From: Thermofilum sp. | GTDB lineage: Archaea; Thermoproteota; Thermoprotei; Thermofilales; Thermofilaceae | Direction: 5' to 3' | NCBI GenBank assembly: GCA_020832965.1 | Contig: JAJHRM010000099.1 | Span: 1-9,145, forward strand | DNA: 9,145 nucleotides | Shown: piece by piece, positions 1-7,466 of the stretch | Layout of the letters: every line of letters starts with the position of its first letter | Position numbering within the stretch: the stretch's first letter is position 1 | The notes under the pieces: model-generated | What the model was told of the DNA's origin: nothing | Database searches by the model: none | The model's input: only the letters and a program-made list of their open reading frames with translations | Program-made: the position numbers and the translations under genes

Positions 1-1
1 T

Positions 2-724
2 ATATTATTGGTAAATAATAGCGAAATTAAGTCTTTTTATGAGCGATGCGGAATACCTTCTAATAGAATTAAAATAGTACCATCAGCCATAAATTTGCAC
101 GAGTGCAAAAAATATTTGCTGCCAAGAGATTATGCTAGAAAAATCTTAGGGCTTGCAGAATCAGAAGTTGTGACTATAGGTTACATAGGTGGATTAAAGC
201 CTGAGAAAAATGTAAAAACGCTTATAAAGGCTTTTGAAGGATTTGTGAAAAGCTGTCCTAAGGCAAAGGCTAGACTCATAATTATCGGAGACGGTCCTAC
301 GAGACCAATCCTTGAAGAATACGTTAGGGAACGCGGAATTGAAAATTTTGTTTCCTTCCTAGGCTTTATTCCAAATGCATATAGGTTTCTAAATGCTATA
401 GATATCTTTGTCTTACCCTCTTTAAGTGAGGGAAGTCCAATTGCCTTAATAGAGGCTATGTCAGGTGGTAAAGCGATTATTGCCAGCAATATATCTGCTA
501 TCAAAGAGCTGGTTGAAGATGGGAAAGAGGCTCTCTTATTTGACCCACGCAATCCTGAGCAGCTTAAAAACTTAGTATTGAAACTATATAATAATCCAGA
601 GTTAAGGGAAAAACTAGGAGAAAATGCTAAAAGAAAGGCAGTACAATACGATATTAATGCTGTTTTCCCAAAAATACTTCATATCTATAAAGAGGCTATT
701 GTCTATAACTTCGCGCGCCAATAG
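2..724 (+). CDS. GT4-family glycosyltransferase, C-terminal part (5' end outside the window)
   Basis: The reading frame is open from base 2, so the gene starts left of the window; the TTG at 8 is not a convincing start. What remains is the end of the N-terminal Rossmann domain (I-L-L-V-N-N-S-E, then IKIVPSAINL, the usual linker 'vipngvdl' position) and a complete C-terminal GT-B domain. Visible family features are GYIGGLKPEKN (sugar-nucleotide domain start), LIIIGDGP, FLGFIPN, DIFVLPSLSEGSPIALIEAM (the E-x7-E donor-binding motif of retaining GT4 enzymes) and FDPRNPEQL. It should transfer a sugar from a nucleotide donor to a glycan intermediate at the cytoplasmic membrane face; donor and acceptor cannot be read from sequence. 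The last residues (ARQ, stop) are encoded by and just after a CGCGCGC run at 712-718, so the native C-terminus may have been replaced. Base composition is AT-rich compared with the fragment that follows. Confidence 0.9.
   Translation: MLLVNNSEIKSFYERCGIPSNRIKIVPSAINLHECKKYLLPRDYARKILGLAESEVVTIGYIGGLKPEKNVKTLIKAFEGFVKSCPKAKARLIIIGDGPTRPILEEYVRERGIENFVSFLGFIPNAYRFLNAIDIFVLPSLSEGSPIALIEAMSGGKAIIASNISAIKELVEDGKEALLFDPRNPEQLKNLVLKLYNNPELREKLGENAKRKAVQYDINAVFPKILHIYKEAIVYNFARQ
712..718. repeat. CG run, joint 1
   Basis: CGCGCGC. It lies at the very end of the AT-rich first glycosyltransferase and immediately before the GC-richer fragment of a different glycosyltransferase. Gene identity and composition both change here. 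Confidence 0.6.
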
Positions 725-1178
725 TTTAGGGCGTACAATAGTCATAGTCTCTACATTCCAGCTACCAATACCAGGAGCAGCGTGGAGGAGGCTAAGCTAC
801 TTCGCTGAACACCTTTCCCTGAAAGGTTGGAAGGTATATGTTCTGGGGGCATTCTCGCCCACCAGAGAGTTGTTAAAGTTTCCCATTAGGCTAATTACTG
901 TGAAGCGCTCTGGAAAATACGCGCTGTTTAATCTTCAGCTCCGACTGGATCTGCCAGGCTGGCCGTCCCTCATAGCAAACATCTTGGGCTCCTTACCGGT
1001 ACTAATCGTGGCTTTAGTTCTTCGGCCTGACGTACTCTTAGTGTCGATACCATGGCACGATGTTCTGCCGATGGTTTATGCTGCTGTGAAGCTCTCCGGC
1101 TCAAAGCTGGTCATCGATGTGCGCGACCCCCTAGAGCACTGGCTGCACGTATCCCGAGATCTAGCGCGCGCTTTGTAG
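719..1178 (+). pseudogene. GT4 glycosyltransferase fragment, N-terminal third only
   Basis: From GRTIVIVSTF onward the translation matches the N-terminal domain of the intact neighbour at 1185: PGAAWRRLSYFA against PGAGWTRIGFFA, VYVLGAFSP against VAVIGTFSP, and RPDVLLVSIP...LVIDVRD against RPKVVVISLP...IVFDVRD. It ends at VSRDLARAL and a stop, about 150 residues in. The rest of domain 1 and the whole donor-binding domain are absent, so it cannot be an active GT-B enzyme. No credible start exists at the expected place. The frame runs back to an ATG at 624 inside the preceding gene, but that would add about 32 residues unlike the family and a 101-nt overlap. The piece is flanked by CG runs at 712-718 and 1164-1171 and is GC-richer than either neighbour. 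Pseudogene status is strong; whether the truncated peptide is made is unknown. Confidence 0.8.
1164..1171. repeat. CG run, joint 2
   Basis: GCGCGCGC. It truncates the glycosyltransferase fragment on its left in mid-domain and is followed, 13 bp later, by the ATG of the intact paralogue, so the joint sits in that gene's leader. Confidence 0.6.
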
Positions 1179-1184
1179 TTAAAG

Positions 1185-2390
1185 ATGAAAGTTCTGTTTT
1201 TCCTCGGTTTTCCTAACCCCTTCCCCGGCGCTGGTTGGACTAGGATAGGCTTCTTTGCAAAGTATTTTAAAGATAGAGGATATGATGTGGCTGTTATTGG
1301 AACATTCTCTCCGAAAAGCTTAGGTGCCATTGGTTTTAAGAGCTGGAAGGGGGTATCGATATATAATGTTGTCCCAACATTCTGGGTTGAAAACACGTTT
1401 TCCTTGGTATTCAATGTTCTTTCGTCAATGATCGTTTTACCTATAATATTTTTGATTCTGAGACCTAAGGTTGTCGTCATATCTTTACCTACTGGTGAGC
1501 CTGCTGTTGGTGCATACTTCGCGTCGAAGATTATCCGAGCAAAGATTGTATTTGACGTGAGGGATGAATGGGAGGATTATGTTATCAGCAAAGCTTCGTC
1601 AAAGGCCTTCAGAAGAGCATACAAATTGCTTAAGGCTTTGATGACAAGCCTCTATAATAAAGGCGACCTGGTTGTTACAGTTACTCCCTCTGTTGCTCGT
1701 AGCCTCAGGCTAAGAGGTATAAAGAAAGTCAAAATCTTGCCGAACGGCGCTGACATAAATGTCTTCAGGCCTTACAAGAAGGATGTTGTTAGAAGGAGGC
1801 TTGGACGTAAAAACGATGAGTTCATTATCGTTTATGAAGGAGGTATTGGAGGATATTATAGGCTTGACGTAGGTATTAGAGCACTTGCAAGGCTTAGTAA
1901 TGAATTTCGAAACAAAATGAGATTGTTGATAGTTGGTTCTGGAGAGGTATCTAACCTACTGAGTTTGGCTGAAAATCTCGGCTTAAAAGATAATATAATC
2001 TATTTGGGCGTGAAGAAGGATAAGGTTGAGCTTGCTCAAATACTCTCAGCCGGCGACGTAGGTATAGTCCTATATGATGATAATCCCTTATGGAAAAATT
2101 CTATTCCGGCAAAGTTTTATGAGTATTGTGCTTGTGGTCTGCCTGTCATAGCTACGGTTTACGATGATTCTTTGTTAGCTGGCATAATAAAGGAACATCA
2201 GATAGGTTTGACTACGCCACCAATGGACGAGAATAAGCTTTCAGAGGCAATTACATGGCTGTACAGAAACATGCAACTTAGAGAGACTATGGGGATGAGA
2301 GCTAGAAAGCTTATAGAGGAGAAGTTCGATAGGAATAAGATTGCAGACGAATTCCTCAAGCTAATTGAAGGGATCTTAAGCGATGAGTAA
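1185..2390 (+). CDS. GT4-family glycosyltransferase (intact)
   Basis: A 401-residue GT-B enzyme, normal length for GT4. The N-terminal domain begins MKVLFFLGFPNPFPGAGW and contains VFDVRDEWE (122-130), the acceptor-side motif of WbuB-like enzymes. LPNGADINVF (185-194) is the interdomain linker. The C-terminal domain has IVYEGGIGGYYRLD (215-228), LLIVGSGE (247-254), NIIYLGV (270-276) and KFYEYCACGLPVIA (310-323), the donor-binding loop in which the first Glu of the usual E-x7-E is not obvious. A hydrophobic stretch at 73-93 probably contacts the membrane. It is inferred to add a sugar to a membrane-bound glycan precursor; specificity is unknown. The ATG is preceded only by GTTAAAG, a weak ribosome-binding site, and a CG run ends 13 bp upstream, so the native promoter or leader may be lost. 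The stop overlaps the next start by 8 nt, implying co-translation. Confidence 0.92.
   Translation: MKVLFFLGFPNPFPGAGWTRIGFFAKYFKDRGYDVAVIGTFSPKSLGAIGFKSWKGVSIYNVVPTFWVENTFSLVFNVLSSMIVLPIIFLILRPKVVVISLPTGEPAVGAYFASKIIRAKIVFDVRDEWEDYVISKASSKAFRRAYKLLKALMTSLYNKGDLVVTVTPSVARSLRLRGIKKVKILPNGADINVFRPYKKDVVRRRLGRKNDEFIIVYEGGIGGYYRLDVGIRALARLSNEFRNKMRLLIVGSGEVSNLLSLAENLGLKDNIIYLGVKKDKVELAQILSAGDVGIVLYDDNPLWKNSIPAKFYEYCACGLPVIATVYDDSLLAGIIKEHQIGLTTPPMDENKLSEAITWLYRNMQLRETMGMRARKLIEEKFDRNKIADEFLKLIEGILSDE
2367..2372 (+). promoter_or_regulatory. Ribosome-binding site for the 1403-aa gene
   Basis: GAAGGG lies about 10 nt before the ATG at 2383 inside the end of the upstream gene. It favours the 2383 start over the in-frame ATG at 2404, which has no such site. 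Confidence 0.45.
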
Positions 2391-5300
2391 ACAAATTGTT
2401 CTAATGAGAAAAATAATAATAGTTACCGTATTCGCTGTATTATTCTCGATATTTACATTATGGTTGATAGACTCGTGGATAAAGTATCCGCTCTTCCTCT
2501 TCGAAATCTTCACTATATTACTTCTATACCTTATAATCGACAACTATGAAGTAAAGGTAAAAGTAAGCTTTTCATGTAATGTGAGATTAAACTGGGGGGT
2601 TATCATCGATTCCCTACTAATTTCTTTTTCAACGATTCTCTTTCTATTGATTTTCATGAAGATAAATGGAGGGATAATGCAAGTGGTATTAGCTTTGCTC
2701 TGCACGTCCTTGCTTCCAGGTTACGCTTTGCTAAACGTTTCTGAATTAGGCAAATACTTCTCCAGAGTAGAAAGTGTGGTTCTCGCATATTTACTCAGCT
2801 ACATATTTACTGGGCTGGTAACTCTCCTGTTTCTTCCTGCAAGTAATGACTACCGCGCTATGTTACTTTTACTTTGCTACATCGGACTGGGGGTATACTC
2901 TATGCTTAAACATAAGCGTCATCCCCAATTATCAACGCGGGAGTCGTTTGCAAGAAAAATTGACCTCCTAGCTATCATGTTAACCATAGGATTCTACATT
3001 CTATCGTTCTACTTCATATATCCAGGCTTCGCACTATTACCCGGTACAGACATTTCACGACATTATGCCAATAGTATTGTATTGGGCAGGACTCCTAACC
3101 TCTACATTGGATCAACTTACTTGTTTGCTCACCTTCATGAGTCTGTTTTCATTACTCTTTCGAATTCATCGTTGATTTCTGTTCAAATAGCCTTGGCCGC
3201 GTTAAATTTGATGTTACCTTTAGCATTTTATGTTATGGCAAAATCATATTTAGAAAAGGTTGATACCAGACTACCTGCATTGGCTACGCTTTTTTGGGTG
3301 CTCTTTACGAACGGCTTTGGCGGTTTTGCTTGGCTATACTTTACCCTATCAAAACTTTCTTCGATTGGGCAGTCTCAGCTTCAACTTTTATCTTCTACTG
3401 CAGACAAAACGTATAATGGAGTAATGTATGGCGTATTTGGATTATGGTATGTTCCAGCTACAATATCTTTCATTCTCTTAATGGTGGCAATCTTTCTAAT
3501 GGGCAAAAAAGAGATCGAAAGAACACGGTACATTACGCTTTTCTCCTTTTTAGTTTCTGGATTATATTTAACACATGTAGCAGAAGCCTTAGTTTTTATC
3601 CTCTTCCTCGCAGTTTTCGGGTTAATATCAAAAAATGAGAATTTCAGAATAGAGGACGCATTAAAGTCCAGCATATTTGGTATGGTAATTGTGATCGCAG
3701 TTTACTACGTTTTAGCCCAAGTTACTCCGCGTTTCATAGTCAATACTTCTCTTCTAATCTCAACAATCGTACCAATAATAGTCTCCATGTTTACATTAAT
3801 TTTTAGGCATTACATTCGTCCAAGACTATCAATATTTAAAAGTTCATTTAAAATCGATAAGAAATTCCTTGGGAAAGTACTTCTCTTATTGCTTTTCTTT
3901 GGATATTGTGTAGCCCTTTTATCGTGGACGATTGTTTTAGATTCTTTCCACACATGGCAGGTTGACACAATAGGTTTAGTTCCATGGTTCATGTACCCCG
4001 TAATACTCGGTATAAACGGTTTACTGGCAATATCAGCTCTATATTTCCTTACAGAAGACTCGAAACTTTACAATGCGTTTGCGCTTTTCATAGCCTTTAT
4101 GGTGTTCGCTTTCGTAGCTGGAAAAATCGTAACAACAGTAAACCTTTACTTTTTTGATGCTGGATATTGGGAGAAACGATTTATATGGTTTATAAAAATA
4201 CCCTTGGCAATCCTCGCCCCAATACCAATAATCTATGTTATTGATAAGTTGAGGAAAAGAGGCATAAACGTCAATGCAAAAACTCTAGTTTCTGTCACAG
4301 TAATTGGAATCATTGTACTTTACGGAATCTCCACGACATTTCTCAACCTAGAATACTGGAACATAGTGGCAAACAATCCAGCCTATCAGCCCTCCTCAGG
4401 CGAGATGGAAGCCCTAAACGCTTTAAAAGAAATATTTGATAATGATCCTAAATCTTGGTTGGCCACTATAACAGGCACATCCGCTGATATGGCAACCTTT
4501 GCTGCGCCAGCAGATCAACTTGCTTTAAAGCAACTTTTACTTACAGCCTATACGCCTGAAATGGTCCTCACTCAACTTTACAGGTTTCCAGTCTATGATC
4601 ACGCATACATTTACTTGCATAACAGGGACTTTATGCAACTAAACAAATTTAATGACCGCCTACTGGCAAACTATATAAAATTGTTGCCAATAGTCTATGA
4701 AAACTCTGAGGTAAAAATCTACAATGTATCCAAAGTTTCTCCACCTATGCCTAACAGTAATACCGTGCTAATAATGCCTCTCGACAAATCATTATGTGAC
4801 GAGCAGAGTCTTTACACAGCTTATAGTCTTCTTTCTCAAGGACTATACAATTATACAGTTGCCTATGACCTTGATGATAAAGCCCTCAACTCAAAGACGC
4901 TCGTGCTATCGTACGACCCTCCCAAAGAAAACATTCTGACAAGCTTCTATGAAGACCATTTCAACGGAACACTAGCTTCCTATGCTATTGCAAAAGGAAG
5001 CTGGCAAATAGTTAGCGGAGAGCTACTTGGAGGTGAAATTGGAAAATACAGTGAAGGGATAATTCTTTCGCCAATTTTCGCTGAAAATTTCACAGCGTCC
5101 TTTAAAGCCAAGCCCGTAAGTGGGAATGCTTCAGTAGCAAACTACGTTAGCCTCGTATATTCGTGGGTGGACTCCAAAAACTATAGAATTGCAGACATCT
5201 TATTCGGTACAGACTCTTACGTCTACGTTCATTTTAGAACAATAGTTAATGGAGTTGAGAGAGCGATACCGAATTGGCCTGGAATTAAAACAGACCTTAA

Positions 5301-6594
5301 ATGGAATTTTGGCGATGAATACAACATTACGGTTATTGTCAATGGTACACGAAACCAGATTGTAGTGAATGGTAAAACCTACTTATCTACGGAACTGGAA
5401 AATATTCCTGGAAGGATAGGGCTTCGCTATTATAGGTTCTACCAAGTTTCATTTGATGAACTTTCGCTTATGTATAGTATTTCGCTTAACCTTCGCCCAA
5501 TAGAAGATTATCTAACATTTCTAGAATCAGGTGGAAAACTCATTATTTTAAACGTAAACGGCTACCATTTCTTTGCAAGCAAACTCTTCTCGGTTGAAAA
5601 CTCCACATTAAACGCAGAAAAAATTGAAATGGAAAAGAAGACGTTAAACTTGCCGGCAAAAATCACCACGCCGAAACTAACCCTAAAAAGCTCTAAAACA
5701 TCGGTTTTAAGCCGATACATAGGATTAAACGATGAAACCCCCTTTATTGTGAAACAAAGTTTTGGCAAAGGCGAACTATTCTACGTAAACATAAAACCAA
5801 TCATTGAGGCATTACGTAAAGATGAGGCATCTGCGTATTATTCTTTACTTGGTAGTCTACTGGAAGATTTAAATCTGCCAAAAATAAAACCAAATTTTGT
5901 CTTAAGCGGAGATGGATACGTTAAAGAAGTACTGTTGAAAAATGGCGTAAACGTTGAAACAACCTCCATAATATTTCCTGAAAAAACTGTGCATAAGCAA
6001 ATTGAGATCAGAACAAGTAACGAAACTATCGTTTTTCTCAACGTGACGAGCATAAAGATAGAGAATTATTCAAAATTGCTTGTCAAGACAGAAAACCTTA
6101 CGATAAGCAATGGACAAGGATTTTACGCAACCCTAAAACTTAATAGTGAACTTATAATAAAACCTTACGAGGGCACGTTTACTGTTAAAATAGCAACAAA
6201 GGAAGCTAAACGCAGCATAACCTATGTTGAACAAATCTCAATAGTACCTTACGGGACTATTCAGCTATTAGCTCGAGCACCGAAAGTAATTGCTAACGAA
6301 GCCACTTTCATCGAATTCTATACGCTTGGCTCATTAAATTGGCGAACACGAACCTACGGCCAAAATCTAAACGTAAACGGAAAAGTATGTTTTCAAATTA
6401 TACTTTCCGACAGCTACACTCTAGTAAAAAATGTTGAACTTAGTGGATCTTTTGAAAGAGAACCACCTATAGTTATGTTTAATGAACTTTCGACAATACT
6501 AATAGCTATATTTTGGGCTCTTCTATTTTTACCAATATTCATGGTATTAATCTTCTTTTTTAGGGCTAAAGAAATGACTTATAAAAAGGAGTGA
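2383..6594 (+). CDS. Giant polytopic membrane protein, probable GT-C-like transferase with LamG-like outer domain
   Basis: A 1403-residue protein with no frameshift. Residues 1 to about 655 are a polytopic region with roughly 14-16 hydrophobic segments. The loop PGTDISRHYANSIVLGRTP (220-238), with its Asp and His/Arg, is placed like the first catalytic loop of GT-C transferases, which use lipid-linked sugar donors. From about 656 the chain is hydrophilic and rich in N-x-S/T sequons (781, 823, 861, 902, 915, 981, 987, 1073, 1213, 1220, 1228, 1238), suggesting the outer face. Residues 795-848 and 1037-1165 (YLTFLESGGKLIILNVNG, GKGELFYVN) look like two halves of a class-I glutamine-amidotransferase-like fold. 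Between them, about 855-1028, sits a beta-rich LamG/concanavalin-like module (GSWQIVSGELLGG ... IGLRYYRF). A last helix (about 1370-1393) and basic tail RAKEMTYKKE anchor the C-terminus inside. The overlap with the GT gene ties it to glycan work. Transferase activity is inferred; a sugar-binding surface or transport role is possible. Confidence 0.85.
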   Translation: MSKQIVLMRKIIIVTVFAVLFSIFTLWLIDSWIKYPLFLFEIFTILLLYLIIDNYEVKVKVSFSCNVRLNWGVIIDSLLISFSTILFLLIFMKINGGIMQVVLALLCTSLLPGYALLNVSELGKYFSRVESVVLAYLLSYIFTGLVTLLFLPASNDYRAMLLLLCYIGLGVYSMLKHKRHPQLSTRESFARKIDLLAIMLTIGFYILSFYFIYPGFALLPGTDISRHYANSIVLGRTPNLYIGSTYLFAHLHESVFITLSNSSLISVQIALAALNLMLPLAFYVMAKSYLEKVDTRLPALATLFWVLFTNGFGGFAWLYFTLSKLSSIGQSQLQLLSSTADKTYNGVMYGVFGLWYVPATISFILLMVAIFLMGKKEIERTRYITLFSFLVSGLYLTHVAEALVFILFLAVFGLISKNENFRIEDALKSSIFGMVIVIAVYYVLAQVTPRFIVNTSLLISTIVPIIVSMFTLIFRHYIRPRLSIFKSSFKIDKKFLGKVLLLLLFFGYCVALLSWTIVLDSFHTWQVDTIGLVPWFMYPVILGINGLLAISALYFLTEDSKLYNAFALFIAFMVFAFVAGKIVTTVNLYFFDAGYWEKRFIWFIKIPLAILAPIPIIYVIDKLRKRGINVNAKTLVSVTVIGIIVLYGISTTFLNLEYWNIVANNPAYQPSSGEMEALNALKEIFDNDPKSWLATITGTSADMATFAAPADQLALKQLLLTAYTPEMVLTQLYRFPVYDHAYIYLHNRDFMQLNKFNDRLLANYIKLLPIVYENSEVKIYNVSKVSPPMPNSNTVLIMPLDKSLCDEQSLYTAYSLLSQGLYNYTVAYDLDDKALNSKTLVLSYDPPKENILTSFYEDHFNGTLASYAIAKGSWQIVSGELLGGEIGKYSEGIILSPIFAENFTASFKAKPVSGNASVANYVSLVYSWVDSKNYRIADILFGTDSYVYVHFRTIVNGVERAIPNWPGIKTDLKWNFGDEYNITVIVNGTRNQIVVNGKTYLSTELENIPGRIGLRYYRFYQVSFDELSLMYSISLNLRPIEDYLTFLESGGKLIILNVNGYHFFASKLFSVENSTLNAEKIEMEKKTLNLPAKITTPKLTLKSSKTSVLSRYIGLNDETPFIVKQSFGKGELFYVNIKPIIEALRKDEASAYYSLLGSLLEDLNLPKIKPNFVLSGDGYVKEVLLKNGVNVETTSIIFPEKTVHKQIEIRTSNETIVFLNVTSIKIENYSKLLVKTENLTISNGQGFYATLKLNSELIIKPYEGTFTVKIATKEAKRSITYVEQISIVPYGTIQLLARAPKVIANEATFIEFYTLGSLNWRTRTYGQNLNVNGKVCFQIILSDSYTLVKNVELSGSFEREPPIVMFNELSTILIAIFWALLFLPIFMVLIFFFRAKEMTYKKE
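6583..6594 (+). promoter_or_regulatory. Strong ribosome-binding site and stop/start overlap leading into a broken gene
   Basis: AAAAAGGAG spans 6583-6591 and overlaps a GTG (6591) that itself overlaps the TGA of the giant gene. GGAG lies 8 nt before the ATG at 6600, the better start. A native downstream operon gene evidently began here, but only its first codons survive. Confidence 0.6.
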
Positions 6595-6599
6595 AAGTT

Positions 6600-6656
6600 A
6601 TGTGCTTCCAAAATATTTTTGAGTTGAGTGGAGCGCGCGCTTATGAATTTCCAGAT
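6600..6656 (+). pseudogene. Orphan gene start (about 11 codons) plus 16-bp spacer
   Basis: ATG at 6600 opens MCFQNIFELSG (with MKV in front if GTG 6591 is used). It resembles the opening strand of a GT4-type glycosyltransferase (MKVL..NIFELSGA-), though that identification is weak. It meets a CG run at 6633-6640, then 16 bp (6641-6656) of unrecognised sequence, then a second CG run that opens the FkbM fragment. The frame stays open through both runs, so translation from this good ribosome-binding site would make an 11-residue leader fused to the methyltransferase remnant until the frameshift at 6815-6818. Confidence 0.4.
6633..6640. repeat. CG run, joint 3
   Basis: GCGCGCGC at the point where the start of an operon gene is cut after about 11 codons. 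Sequence on the left is AT-rich; beyond the next run it is very GC-rich. Confidence 0.55.
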
Positions 6657-6664
6657 CGCGCGCG
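6657..6664. repeat. CG run, joint 4
   Basis: CGCGCGCG, 24 bp from the start of the previous run, immediately before the truncated FkbM methyltransferase (RARAAGRVYAIEP). Part of it may be native Arg-Ala codons of that gene. Confidence 0.55.
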
Positions 6665-6814
6665 GGCGGCGGGCCGCGTTTATGCTATCGAGCCGGGCCC
6701 CTCCACAGTAGCGGTTCTCAGGGTTAACGTTGAGCGGAACAGGTGCGGTAACGTGGTGGTGTGCGAAGTTGCGGCCTGGTCTGCGCGAGGGAGGCTTGTG
6801 TTGAAGGTCCTCCA

Positions 6815-6818
6815 CCCC
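6815..6818 (+). other. Frameshift site in the FkbM remnant (extra C in a C run)
   Basis: CCCC. With three Cs the two halves of the methyltransferase join in one frame (V-L-H-P-M-Y-G-Y-A-S). Confidence 0.65.
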
Positions 6819-7068
6819 GATGTATGGCTACGCCTCCGCCGTGCGGGAGGGCGCGAGCGTAACCGTGGACGCTTTGACCCTAGACGATATTTTGCGGGGT
6901 GAGACTTCGATCCACATTATCAAAATCGATGTCGAGGGCGCGTTGCTAGAGGTTCTCAAGGGCGCTCGGGGCGTGCTCCGCAGGACGCTCTACGTGGTTG
7001 TCGAGCTGTCGCGTAACGCCCGCGATGTATTGAGGGAGCTTCTGGGCGCTGGATTTGTGTGCAAGAAA

Positions 7069-7074
7069 GCGCGC
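7069..7074. repeat. Short CG run inside the FkbM remnant (not a joint)
   Basis: GCGCGC, only 6 bp, encoding Ala-Arg within FVCKKARFTTY. The protein reads through it naturally, so it serves as an internal control: CG runs can be ordinary codons in this GC-rich DNA. Confidence 0.6.
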
Positions 7075-7106
7075 TTCACCACATACATTTTACGCGAACG
7101 GGGGTA

Positions 7107-7110
7107 GGTG
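7107..7110 (+). promoter_or_regulatory. GGTG ribosome-binding site before the wecB-like remnant
   Basis: GGTG follows the FkbM stop, 3 nt before the ATG at 7114, matching the archaeal 16S anti-Shine-Dalgarno end. It supports 7114 as a former true start. Confidence 0.4.
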
Positions 7111-7113
7111 TGT

Positions 7114-7155
7114 ATGAAGGTTTTTCTGTGGTCGGTACTAGACCCAATTACGCGC
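7114..7155 (+). pseudogene. UDP-GlcNAc 2-epimerase remnant, first 14 codons
   Basis: As it stands the ATG at 7114 reads MKVFLWSVLDPITRAVLEKL then stop. Adding one T to the T5 run at 7121-7125 gives MKVFSVVGTRPNYA, which is the N-terminus of WecB-type UDP-N-acetylglucosamine 2-epimerases and closely parallels MKVISVVGARPNYV of the intact gene at 8749. After codon 14 the sequence passes through a CG run into an unrelated ATP-grasp gene. Codons differ enough from the intact copy that this is a separate, diverged gene start and not a recent duplicate. Confidence 0.75.
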
Positions 7156-7158
7156 GCG
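7151..7158. repeat. CG run, joint 6
   Basis: CGCGCGCG. This is the clearest joint: 14 codons of a wecB-like epimerase on its left, the N-terminal domain of an ATP-grasp enzyme on its right. Confidence 0.7.
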
Positions 7159-7240
7159 GTTCTCGAAAAGCTCTAGCCATGGCGCAATCGCTGAAGGCTT
7201 TTGGAGCTAGAGTTCCCAGCGTGACGCACTATACTACCGA

Positions 7241-7246
7241 CCCCCC
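7241..7246 (+). other. Frameshift site in the ATP-grasp remnant (extra C in a C run)
   Basis: CCCCCC. With five Cs the two frames of the remnant join as T-T-D-P-H-R-F-S-R-F-F-D-R. Confidence 0.55.
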
Positions 7247-7466
7247 ACCGTTTCTCCCGTTTCTTCGATCGCGTTATCGTTTTGCGCGAGGTGGATAGGA
7301 AGAGTGTCTTGTGGGCGGTGCACGTAGCGGAGATCGTGGCGGCGCAAGGAGCAGAGCTCGTAATCCCTGTGGATTTCGTCGATGTGATTACGCTCTCGTC
7401 TTACGCGGAAATTTTCGAAAAGTTGGGCACGAGGCTAGCTGCGGTGCTAGAAGTATCTAGGAAGGA

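Larger units (their letters stand above)
6657..7107 (+). pseudogene. FkbM-family methyltransferase remnant, N-terminus missing and frameshifted
   Basis: FkbM enzymes are SAM-dependent O-methyltransferases often found in glycan and natural-product clusters. The remnant starts at AAGRVYAIEPGPST, the strand after SAM motif I, and continues NVVVCEVAAWSARGRLVLKVLHP. The frame then breaks in a CCCC run (6815-6818). Removing one C gives LHPMYGYASAVREG and continues to VTVDALTLDDILRGE, IHIIKIDVEGALLEVLKGA and the natural-looking end FTTYILRERG with TAG at 7105-7107. The hallmark KIDVEGA-LEVLKG is intact. The N-terminal half, including the D-x-G-x-x-x-G SAM loop, is gone, so the product cannot be active. 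GC content is about 70% over the first 60 bases, far above the giant gene upstream. The native stop and a 6-nt gap to the next remnant show that this piece came from an operon in which FkbM preceded a wecB-like gene. Confidence 0.82.

Noticed and set aside
624..718. Extension of the glycosyltransferase fragment upstream to the ATG at 624
   Set aside because: It overlaps the well-supported first glycosyltransferase in another frame, and the added residues do not resemble a glycosyltransferase N-terminus.
6607..6620. T-rich run as an archaeal terminator after the giant gene
   Set aside because: Only five consecutive Ts, lying inside a new reading frame with a strong ribosome-binding site; too weak to call.
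7069..7074. GCGCGC as another joint
   Set aside because: Only 6 bp, and the FkbM C-terminus reads through it naturally as Ala-Arg codons with no change of gene or composition.
6579..7107. Insertion sequence or other mobile element as the cause of the wreckage
   Set aside because: No transposase fragment, terminal inverted repeats or target duplication is visible around the fragments; every recognisable piece is a glycan- or metabolism-type gene.
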